A stretch of DNA of 64,000 bases from Polyangiaceae bacterium (GTDB lineage: Bacteria > Myxococcota_A > Polyangia > Polyangiales > Polyangiaceae). A program made the translations under genes and the position numbers. Position 1 is the stretch's first letter. Every line of letters begins with the position of its first letter. This document shows positions 28,844 to 35,711 of this stretch, in pieces. Under the pieces are notes generated by a model. The model made no database searches. It saw only the letters and a list, made by a program, of their open reading frames with translations, and had not been told where the DNA came from. The DNA lies in assembly GCA_019637265.1 (NCBI GenBank), contig JAHBVY010000002.1:496001-560000 (forward strand), given 5' to 3'.

Positions 28844-29311
28844 ATGGCAAGCTACCTGATCGAGGCGGGGATCACGCTGCTCGCCGTGGTGGCGCTGGCG
28901 GTGGTGGTGCTGTACGCCGCGAGGCGCGCGGGCATCGGGCGCGCTGGGGGTCCGCTCGAGCTCACGGGGCGGCTGCCCCTCGACGCGCGCCGCGCGATCT
29001 ACTTGGTGCGGATCGGGAGCAAGACCTTGGTGGTCGGCGCGAGCGAAGCCGGGCTCACCCGGCTCGGTGAGCTCGACAACAGCGAGCTACCCGCGCCCCC
29101 ACCGGCGCGCCCCGATCCGTTCGCCGCCGTGCTGGCGCGCGCGCTGGGCCGCGCACCGCGGGACGCGCAGGGTGATGAGCGCGACGAGGCGCGGAGCGAC
29201 GACGCGCGGAGCGATGAGCCTGACGTGAACAGCGACGACGCGCGGAGCGATGAGCCGCGTGGCGATGAGCCTTCAAGCGACAAGCCACCGAGCAAAGAGG
29301 CCAACCCATGA
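28844..29311 (+). CDS. FliO-like export apparatus assembly protein
   Basis: A 155-residue protein. One N-terminal helix (AGITLLAVVALAVVVLYAA) is followed by the FliO-family core LELTGRLPLDARRAIYLVRIG then SKTLVVGASEAGLTRLGEL, the small beta domain placed near FliP. The C-terminal 60 residues are a hydrophilic Asp/Ser/Glu repeat tail (RSDDARSDEPDVNSDD). FliO helps stabilise FliP during assembly of flagellar and type III export gates. It overlaps the next gene by ATGA, so the two are a coupled pair. Confidence 0.82.
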   Translation: MASYLIEAGITLLAVVALAVVVLYAARRAGIGRAGGPLELTGRLPLDARRAIYLVRIGSKTLVVGASEAGLTRLGELDNSELPAPPPARPDPFAAVLARALGRAPRDAQGDERDEARSDDARSDEPDVNSDDARSDEPRGDEPSSDKPPSKEANP

Positions 29312-30063
29312 CGCGAGCGCTCACGCTCCTGACCGCGGTGGGCCTCACCCTCGTGCCCGCGCTCGCTCAGGCTCAGCAGCAGAACCCCGCCACCACGGAC
29401 GATCTGCTCACGCGCCCGATCGCCCTGGTGGTGGCGCTGGCGCTGGTGGCGATCCTCCCGTTCGCGTTCATGACCGTGACCGCCTTCGTGAAGATCTCCA
29501 CGGTGCTGCAGATCGTGCGCGGCGCGATCGGCGCTCAGGGCGTGCCGTCGAACACCGTGGTGATGGCTTTGGCAGCTGCACTGACGATGCTCGCGATGGC
29601 GCCGGTGGGGACGCGCATCGCCGAGCGCGCGGAGCCGCTGTGGGAGGGCGAGGCGGTGAAGGACACCCCCGTGCTGGTGGCGGGGCTATTCAAGGCAACC
29701 GTCGAGCCGATCCGCGACTTCTTGAAGGCCAACGCTTCGGAGCGAGAGCGGCAGCGCTTCTTCGAGCTCGCGCGCGCGGCGCGCCCCGAGGCCGAGCGCG
29801 ATCAGGTGGGGCGCGATGACCTGGTGGTGTTGATCCCGAGCTTCATGGTGACCGAGCTGCTCGAGGCCTTCGCCTTGGGCTTCGCGATCTACCTACCGCT
29901 CTTGGTGATCGATCTGGTGGTGGGGAACGTGCTGCTCGCCCTGGGCATGCAGATGATGAACCCCACCCAAGTCAGCCTCCCCTTCAAGCTGCTGCTGTTC
30001 GTCGCGGTCGACGGCTGGGGCCTCTTGGCGCAAGCGCTGGTGACCGGCTACGTGACGAGCTAG
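29308..30063 (+). CDS. Type III secretion/flagellar export gate protein (SctR/FliP family)
   Basis: A 251-residue membrane protein with an N-terminal signal (ends PALAQAQ) and the family core: LPFAFMTVTAFVKISTVLQI, VRGAIGAQGVPSNTVVMALA, the periplasmic loop, then LIPSFMVTELLEAFALGFAI, YLPLLVIDLVVGNVLLALGM and the final LPFKLLLFVAVDGWGLL. SctR/FliP forms the pentameric start of the export gate. AFVKIS and the lack of flagellar neighbours look more SctR-like. No SctS, SctT, SctU or SctV gene is in the window: a hairpin follows directly and the next gene is an unrelated operon on the other strand. Confidence 0.9.
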   Translation: MTRALTLLTAVGLTLVPALAQAQQQNPATTDDLLTRPIALVVALALVAILPFAFMTVTAFVKISTVLQIVRGAIGAQGVPSNTVVMALAAALTMLAMAPVGTRIAERAEPLWEGEAVKDTPVLVAGLFKATVEPIRDFLKANASERERQRFFELARAARPEAERDQVGRDDLVVLIPSFMVTELLEAFALGFAIYLPLLVIDLVVGNVLLALGMQMMNPTQVSLPFKLLLFVAVDGWGLLAQALVTGYVTS

Positions 30064-30108
30064 CGGCGGCGCAGGGGGCGCCCCCCGCGGGCCAACGACA
30101 AAACGACC

Positions 30109-30138
30109 CGTAGGGGCGCAGCATGCTGCGCCCCTACG
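30109..30138. terminator. Perfect 30-bp palindrome between convergent genes
   Basis: CGTAGGGGCGCAGCA followed directly by its exact reverse complement. It separates SctR (+) from the Gld-type operon end (-) and could act as a bidirectional terminator, but the perfect symmetry with a GCATGC centre is also typical of REP-like elements. Confidence 0.85.
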
Positions 30139-30189
30139 TGATCTGCGCGTGATTATCCGCGCGGCAATGTATCCTAGCGGATCGCGGCC

Positions 30190-31272
30190 TCAGTGACCCA
30201 TGCCGCCCAGGGCCTCGAGATCGAAGCCCTCCGGCAGGCCGCCCATCGCCGGCTCGCCGCCGCCCTCTGCCTTGGCGCCGGTGAACTTGGTCGGCTCCGC
30301 GGTGGCCCACTCGGCGGCCCAGGAGCTGATCTGGAAGATCTGATCGCTGCCGCTCACCTTGAGCCACACGTTGCTGCCATCCGCCTTGTCGCCCACCGTG
30401 ATGACATGGGTCGGCTTGCCGTCCTTCTGCTTCACGGTGAGCGTCGCGCGCGCAGGATCCAGCCCCACCTCGGACGCCTGCTTGCCGTCACCGAAATCGG
30501 CGGCGTTCAAGGCCTTGTAGGCCCGCAGCAGCTCATCCACCTTGCTCGGCTCGAAGCCGTCAATCTTCCCGGCGGCGAGCGCCTTCGGCTTCTTGTACTT
30601 CACCGTCCAGGCGCCGCTCGCCTTGGCGAAGCTGTACTCGCCGTGCTCATTCGTCAGCTCCACTGCCTCCACGTCCGCGTCCTCGAACTTCAAGATCGCG
30701 AGGTCGCGCCAGCCCTTCATGTCCCGATCGAACGTGAAGCTCGAGTAGTTCTTGATGGTGAAGACGCCCTCTTGCCCGCCGATGCGCGCCATCTGACCGC
30801 GGCTGCCCCCCTCACCGAAGCGCAGATCGGCCTTCGTCTCACCGCCAGCCGAGATCACCACGTGCAGGCCCTTGCCGTCAGCCACGCCGAAGCGCTCGTA
30901 TTGGTCAGTGCTCTTGCTGATGAGCTCCGAGGTCTTGAGGCGCTTCATCGCGTCGAGCAGCGACTTCACGTTGGCCTGATTCGCCGCGTAGCTGACGGGC
31001 TTCGTGAGCTTCCAGTTCTCCCCCTCCTTGGTCAGCTCGACCTCCGTCGCCGCGCCGCCGTCCCCATCGGCCGCCTTCTTCACCACGATCTTGTCGACCT
31101 TGCCGATGGTGTCCTCGGTGAAGCTGACGTCAGGCAGCTCCGCCGCGCGACCCTCCTGGGTGTACTTGGCTGCCTCTTCCTTGTTGCCCTTCATCTGAAG
31201 GTAAAGGCCCCCGCCCAGGACGGCCAGGACGCCCACAGCAACATAGAGCCTGGTCTCGGTGCTCATCGCCAT
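30190..31272 (-). CDS. DUF4340 protein of a Gld-type ABC export operon
   Basis: A 360-residue protein with one N-terminal membrane anchor (RLYVAVGVLAVLGGGLYLQ) and a periplasmic DUF4340 body built from repeated units of the form KVELTKEGENWKLTKPV, followed by DLAILKFEDADVEAVELTNE and GLDPARATLTVKQKDGK. DUF4340 proteins sit downstream of GldA/F/G-like ABC genes. The C-terminus ends in Gly/Met-rich GGLPEGFDLEALGGMGH. ATG 31272 has AGAGAGACG upstream. A gap of 141 bases with hairpins separates it from the GldG-like gene. Confidence 0.88.
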   Translation of the reverse strand: MAMSTETRLYVAVGVLAVLGGGLYLQMKGNKEEAAKYTQEGRAAELPDVSFTEDTIGKVDKIVVKKAADGDGGAATEVELTKEGENWKLTKPVSYAANQANVKSLLDAMKRLKTSELISKSTDQYERFGVADGKGLHVVISAGGETKADLRFGEGGSRGQMARIGGQEGVFTIKNYSSFTFDRDMKGWRDLAILKFEDADVEAVELTNEHGEYSFAKASGAWTVKYKKPKALAAGKIDGFEPSKVDELLRAYKALNAADFGDGKQASEVGLDPARATLTVKQKDGKPTHVITVGDKADGSNVWLKVSGSDQIFQISSWAAEWATAEPTKFTGAKAEGGGEPAMGGLPEGFDLEALGGMGH

Positions 31273-31355
31273 CGTTTCGTCTCTCTTTGCGGCTCGCCGT
31301 CACGCAGCGAGGTGGGTGGTTTCTGTCGGTCGGTGCGGTCACGCCCAGCATGAGG

Positions 31356-31400
31356 GGCAGGCCCCCGTGCCTGCCGGCGACGCGCGGTGAAGACCGCGCG
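31356..31400 (-). other. Two adjacent hairpins in the operon gap
   Basis: GGCAGGC-CCCCGT-GCCTGCC (31356-31375) and CGCGCGGT-GAAG-ACCGCGCG (31381-31400). No T-run follows, so they are more likely RNA-stabilising or processing elements than terminators; they may lower the level of the DUF4340 message. Confidence 0.65.
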
Positions 31401-31413
31401 CCCCGGCTCTCGC

Positions 31414-33276
31414 TCAGAGCTTGAGCGTCTCGCGCCGCGAGTTGCGGCGCTGCCAACGGATCAACCCGAGCGCCACGAAGAACAGCGGCATCCCGAAGAT
31501 CAGCGTGGACTGCACGGTCACCTGGAGCCTGCTCCGCGCTTCGTTGTTCTTCTGGGCCTTGGACTTCTGAGTCTCCTCGTCATCCGTCGGCTTGATGCTC
31601 TCGACGTTGGCGTCCTTGTAGCTGATGTTCGGATCGCCCATCAGCTTAGCGCTCGCCGCGAGCAGATCGGCGTCACCGCTCATCCAATCGAGGGTGTTCT
31701 TGATGCTGAGGATGGTGCTCGTGATGTAGCGCTGCGCGTAGGCCTGCCCCACCTGCTGGAGCTGAGGATCGCCGCCCATGCCGCCGAACATCGCGAACTG
31801 CCCGCCCATCTCTGGGCCGTTGCCGGAGTAGGCGAACGGGTTGGTGATGAACTGACTCGCGCTCACCACCAACACCCGCGCGTCATCCGTCTCGGCGGCC
31901 ATCTCGATGCCATCGCCAGCACCCAGCGCCGCCTTGAGCTTCCCCTTGCCCGGCTCTGCCTCCACCGCGACGCCGATGGTGAAGCGCTTGAGGTCACCCT
32001 CCGCGGTCCACTTCTTCAGCCCCGCGGAGCTGAACAGCGCCATGTCCACCGTCTCGCTGGTGGTCACCGAGGAGTCGCTGGAGGTGCGCACCACGGTGGT
32101 GAAGCTCGCCCCCGGCTGCTTGTCCTTCAAGACCTCGAGGCTCGACGGGTAGGGGAAGGCCATCTCCGGCATGCGGAAGAAGGCCGGGAACGAGGAGTTC
32201 AGCATGTTGCTGGCCTCATCCGAGTCGTCCTCGTTGATCGCGTGCACGATGCCCGGGTGGCCGATGGCCGCGATGCCGCTCTGCGTGAGGATGGGGAGCC
32301 GGAACTGGGCCGCGTGATCGAACACCGCGTCCTTGTTCATCTTCACCCCGTAGCCCTCGAGCAGCTTGTCCAACCCATGCAGGTTGAGGGTGGCGCTCAT
32401 CGAGGCGTCGTTCGGCTTCAAGCCCACCGCCGAGGCCCACACGACGAGCGACTTGCCTCCGCGCATCAGGAACTGATCGACGCGGCGGAGCTCCTTCTCC
32501 GTGTAGTCCTTGCGCGGCTGCGTGATGATCACGCCGCGGAACTCAGGATCGATCTCCGTCTCCCCGTCCTTCAAGTCGAGCTCCTCGAACTTGTAGAAGG
32601 GGAACGCGCTCGTGAGGATCTGCTGCATGCTGGGGCTCTGCTGCCCCTGCTGACGCGGGACCAGGTTGGTGTCCCCGAGCTTCAGCTCATCTTTCCCGGT
32701 GATGATGGCGAACTTGTACTCGTTGTTGTCCGCGCTATCGCGGATCTCCCGGATCTTGTTGCTGATCCAGAACTCGAGGCCATCCACCCGCCGGGTGTCC
32801 AGCGCCGGGATCACGAGCTTCTTGCTGCCGTACTTGAACACCAGGCCCATGTAGCCCTGGGTGATGGCGGCTGACTGACCCTCCGTCTGGCTGAGCTCCG
32901 CGAACGGCATGTCCTGGAGGCCCTCCTCCTTGGCCGTCTGCTTCTGCTCGTCCGTCTTCGCCTCGATGATGGTGAACTTGAAGTTCTCTCCACCCTTCTG
33001 CTCGTACTGCTTCAGCAGATCCGTGAGGTCACGGACGTAGGTGTCCAGGCTCGCGAGGCCACGCGTCACGTACGCATCCACCTGGAGCGGCCCCTTGAGG
33101 CTCTTCACCAGTCGCCCGGAGCCATCGCTCAGGGTGTAGCGCTCGTTCTTGGTGACGTCCTTCTGCCAGTAGGCACCGGAGCTGAGCACGTTCGCCATCA
33201 CCAGGATGGCGGTGATGACGATGAGGTAGAGCCCCGTCTGGGTCGCTGCTTTACGCCGATTATCCTGCGAACTCAT
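31414..33276 (-). CDS. GldG-like ABC transporter auxiliary protein
   Basis: A 620-residue protein of the GldG/ABC-type auxiliary family. One N-terminal membrane helix (TGLYLIVITAILVMANVL), a periplasmic domain with the family opening KNERYTLSDGSGRLVKSL, LASLDTYVRDLTDLLKQYEQ (coiled), and DQFLMRGGKSLVVWASA, then a second membrane helix at the end (TLIFGMPLFFVALGLIRW) followed by RRNSRRETLKL. In gliding bacteria the related protein works with GldA and GldF; here the role is inferred only from gene order. It starts 4 bases after the permease stop. Confidence 0.9.
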   Translation of the reverse strand: MSSQDNRRKAATQTGLYLIVITAILVMANVLSSGAYWQKDVTKNERYTLSDGSGRLVKSLKGPLQVDAYVTRGLASLDTYVRDLTDLLKQYEQKGGENFKFTIIEAKTDEQKQTAKEEGLQDMPFAELSQTEGQSAAITQGYMGLVFKYGSKKLVIPALDTRRVDGLEFWISNKIREIRDSADNNEYKFAIITGKDELKLGDTNLVPRQQGQQSPSMQQILTSAFPFYKFEELDLKDGETEIDPEFRGVIITQPRKDYTEKELRRVDQFLMRGGKSLVVWASAVGLKPNDASMSATLNLHGLDKLLEGYGVKMNKDAVFDHAAQFRLPILTQSGIAAIGHPGIVHAINEDDSDEASNMLNSSFPAFFRMPEMAFPYPSSLEVLKDKQPGASFTTVVRTSSDSSVTTSETVDMALFSSAGLKKWTAEGDLKRFTIGVAVEAEPGKGKLKAALGAGDGIEMAAETDDARVLVVSASQFITNPFAYSGNGPEMGGQFAMFGGMGGDPQLQQVGQAYAQRYITSTILSIKNTLDWMSGDADLLAASAKLMGDPNISYKDANVESIKPTDDEETQKSKAQKNNEARSRLQVTVQSTLIFGMPLFFVALGLIRWQRRNSRRETLKL

Positions 33277-33279
33277 GGC

Positions 33280-34017
33280 TCAAGCCCACCTGCGCCGCTC
33301 GAGGGCGCGGAAAGAGAAGACAAGGCACAGCACCGTGATGCTGAGGAAGAAGACGATGTCCCGAGTATCGATCACACCCTTGGTGAAGCCCTCGAGCCGC
33401 GAGCGGGTGCTGGCGTAAGCCAAGACCTCGCTCAGGGTGCCCTTGGTGTGCTCCGCCCCAACCCCCAGGATCCAGAGCGCCGCCAGGATCAGCAGCGTCA
33501 GGAAGAAGGCGATGGACTGAGACGTCGTCAGCGAGCTGATGAGGAGCCCGAGGCTGACCGCCGCGGCGCAGTACAGCACCAGGCCGAGGTAGGCGCTGAA
33601 CACCGGGTTCAGATCGATCGCCCCGAGGTTCCACGGCCATTTGAACATGGCAATGGGGTAGATGAGGGTGGAGGCCACCAGCACCAGCACCAGCCCGAGC
33701 GCCCCCAGGTACTTCCCCAGCACCACCTCACTGTCGCGCACCGGGAGGGTGATCAGCATCTCCAAGGTGCCGGAGCTCCGCTCCTCGGCCATCAGCCGCA
33801 TGGTGATGACCGGCACCAGCACGATCATCCCGATGGGCGCGAACTCGAACAGCCCCTGCAGGGTGGCGCGATCCACCTGCCAGAAGCCCTGCCCGGACAC
33901 GTTGGTGAAGAACACGACGCCGAGCGCCAAGAACCCCAGGCAAATCACGACGTACGCCAGCGGCGAGTCCCAGTAAGACCGGAACTCACGCCGCGCGATG
34001 GTGAACAGCGCGTTCAT
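33280..34017 (-). CDS. ABC-2 type permease (GldF-like)
   Basis: A 245-residue integral membrane protein with six predicted helices, opening with FTIARREFRSYWDSPLAYV, the typical ABC-2/GldF N-terminus that contacts the ATPase. Later segments include MLITLPVRDSEVVLGKYLG and LGLVLVLVASTLIYP. Its ATG overlaps the stop of the ATPase gene (TGATG), so translation is coupled. The permease plus the GldG-like subunit form the membrane part of the exporter. Confidence 0.92.
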   Translation of the reverse strand: MNALFTIARREFRSYWDSPLAYVVICLGFLALGVVFFTNVSGQGFWQVDRATLQGLFEFAPIGMIVLVPVITMRLMAEERSSGTLEMLITLPVRDSEVVLGKYLGALGLVLVLVASTLIYPIAMFKWPWNLGAIDLNPVFSAYLGLVLYCAAAVSLGLLISSLTTSQSIAFFLTLLILAALWILGVGAEHTKGTLSEVLAYASTRSRLEGFTKGVIDTRDIVFFLSITVLCLVFSFRALERRRWA

Positions 34018-35207
34018 CAGCCTCGCTCCTTCTCGTCGTCGTCATCGTCCGACTCGCTGTCTTCGTCATCGTCGTCATCCGACTCGTCGTCATCCGACTC
34101 ATCGTCATCATCGTCGTCATCGTCATCCGGCTCGTCGTCGCCCGCGGCGGCGTCATCGCCCGACTCGTCGTCGCCCGGATCCGACTCGCGGTCGTCCACG
34201 GGCTCCTCCTCCGGCTTGCGACCGCGATCCTTGGCCTCGTCCCCTTTGGTCAGGTTACGGAACACCATGTCGAGGCTCTGCGCGTCGCGCCGCAGCTCGA
34301 GCAACAACCAGCCCTGCTCGAAGGCGAGCTTGAACAGCTCCGCGCGGAGATCCACGCGATCGGAGCTGAGCACCTCGAAGCGGTGAGCCCGCTCGTCCGT
34401 CGGGAGCTCGCGCACCCCGCGCGCCTCTTTCAACGCCTTGAGCGCCGCGAGCACCTGCGCCGCCTTCGGCGCGCTGCCGCGCAGCGCCTGCTGCTCATCG
34501 ATGGTGATCGTGTAGCGGACCTGCCCCTGCCCGGCGCGGATGTCGTCGAGCACGCCGTCCGCCACCACGCGGCCCTTGCTCACGATGATGGCGCGGGCGC
34601 AGGCCTCCTCCACCTCGTGCAGGTTGTGGGTGCTGAGGAGGATGGTGCGATCTTTCCCGATGCGCTTGATGTACTTGAGGAGCTCCGCCTTCTCGTTCGG
34701 GTCGAGGTCGGCCGTGGGCTCATCCAAGATCAAGATCGGCGGGTCGTGGATCAGCGCTTGGCCGAGGCCCACGCGCTGCCGATAACCGTGAGAGAGCGTG
34801 CCGATGTCCTTGCCCAGCACCTGCGCCAAGCCGCACACCTCCACCACCTGCTTCAGGCGGTTGGTGAAGCTCGCGGCGTCGATGCCGCGGATGCGCGAGG
34901 TGAACTCGAGGTAATCCCACACCGTCATGTCGGTGTAGAGCGGCGCGCGCTGCGGCAAGTAACCGATCTTCTCGCGCACCGCGAGCGGGTCCTCGAACAC
35001 GTCGATGCCGTGCACCGTCGCCGAGCCGCTGGTGGGCGCGATGAAGCAGGTGAGGATGCGCATCGTGGTCGACTTCCCAGCGCCGTTCGGCCCCAAGAAC
35101 CCCACGACCTCACCCCGCCTGACCTGGAAGCTTACTTTATCTAGTGCTTTGAGATAGCCGAACCGCTTCCCCAGCGACTTGGCTTCGATCATCACGTCGG
35201 TTGTCAT
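34017..35207 (-). CDS. ABC exporter ATPase (GldA-like) with polyacidic C-terminal tail
   Basis: A 396-residue ABC ATPase. A perfect AGGAGGT precedes ATG 35207. The nucleotide-binding core is normal: LGPNGAGKSTTMRI, LPQRAPLYTDMTVWDY (Q-loop), TLSHGYRQRVGLGQ (signature), ILILDEPTADLDP and LLSTHNLHEVEEAC. After the usual ATPase C-terminal region the last 60 residues are almost only Asp, Glu, Ser and Gly (GDDEPDDDDDDDDDESDDDE and similar). The tail is not a normal part of GldA and may bind cations, basic proteins or the permease. Promoter and leader lie upstream. Confidence 0.92.
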   Translation of the reverse strand: MTTDVMIEAKSLGKRFGYLKALDKVSFQVRRGEVVGFLGPNGAGKSTTMRILTCFIAPTSGSATVHGIDVFEDPLAVREKIGYLPQRAPLYTDMTVWDYLEFTSRIRGIDAASFTNRLKQVVEVCGLAQVLGKDIGTLSHGYRQRVGLGQALIHDPPILILDEPTADLDPNEKAELLKYIKRIGKDRTILLSTHNLHEVEEACARAIIVSKGRVVADGVLDDIRAGQGQVRYTITIDEQQALRGSAPKAAQVLAALKALKEARGVRELPTDERAHRFEVLSSDRVDLRAELFKLAFEQGWLLLELRRDAQSLDMVFRNLTKGDEAKDRGRKPEEEPVDDRESDPGDDESGDDAAAGDDEPDDDDDDDDDESDDDESDDDDDEDSESDDDDDEKERG

Positions 35208-35258
35208 CCGACCTCCTTGTGCTCGGGCAGCGCTGCCACCCCACGTTGCGGTGAAGCG

Positions 35259-35276
35259 CGGTGCCGTCCAACCCCC
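35259..35276 (-). repeat. Dispersed G-rich repeat, TTGGACGGCACC type
   Basis: Exact minus-strand GGGGGTTGGACGGCACCG, 52 bases before the ATPase start codon and in the same direction as the operon. Confidence 0.75.
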
Positions 35277-35478
35277 TGAAAAATCCCACGCCACGTGGGG
35301 CGTGCCCGGTGGTCAGCTGGGCTGGCGGTTGGCGAGACACTCATCGGCTATGAACTCCACTCGGCCTCGCTGCGAGCACCCGCGAGGGGCGCCCCTGAGG
35401 TCCGCAACGACCAAGGAAGGCACCCCAAGCAGGCGCCAGACCCGAGAGAAGAGAGGGGGCCGGCACCGAGGCGGCGGC

Positions 35479-35506
35479 ATCCTAGCGGCGCGGATTCCGC
35501 TGTCAA
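35479..35506 (-). promoter_or_regulatory. Sigma70-like promoter of the Gld-type exporter operon
   Basis: On the minus strand TTGACA (35506-35501) and TAGGAT (35484-35479) are separated by 16 bases. Spacing and both hexamers fit a housekeeping promoter; the transcript would start near 35472. Confidence 0.65.
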
Positions 35507-35650
35507 CTTGGCTCTGAGCGGGCCGCGAGCGGCCCGGCGCTCAGAACCCGCGGCCCACTCGACTATTCCCAGGAGTCGCCGCGACGTCGTGAGTGGTTGA
35601 GACCCGCCCCCACGTCAGCTCAGCGGCCGGTGACCGGAGGATGGGTTCTT

Positions 35651-35668
35651 GGGGGTTGGACGGCACCG
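35651..35668 (+). repeat. Dispersed G-rich repeat, TTGGACGGCACC type
   Basis: Exact GGGGGTTGGACGGCACCG, 43 bases before the pheT start. Confidence 0.75.
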
Positions 35669-35711
35669 CACCGTGCCCCGCCATGACCCGCCGTGCTAAA
35701 GGGCGGCCCTG

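Larger units (their letters stand above)
35208..35711. other. Divergent promoter region of 504 bases
   Basis: Between the exporter operon (-) and pheT (+). It holds a sigma70-like promoter on the minus strand, two G-rich repeats facing outward (35259-35276 minus, 35651-35668 plus), and one GTCAGCTGGGCTGGC site at 35312. The predicted exporter transcript would carry a leader of about 265 bases. No gene is supported. Confidence 0.75.
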
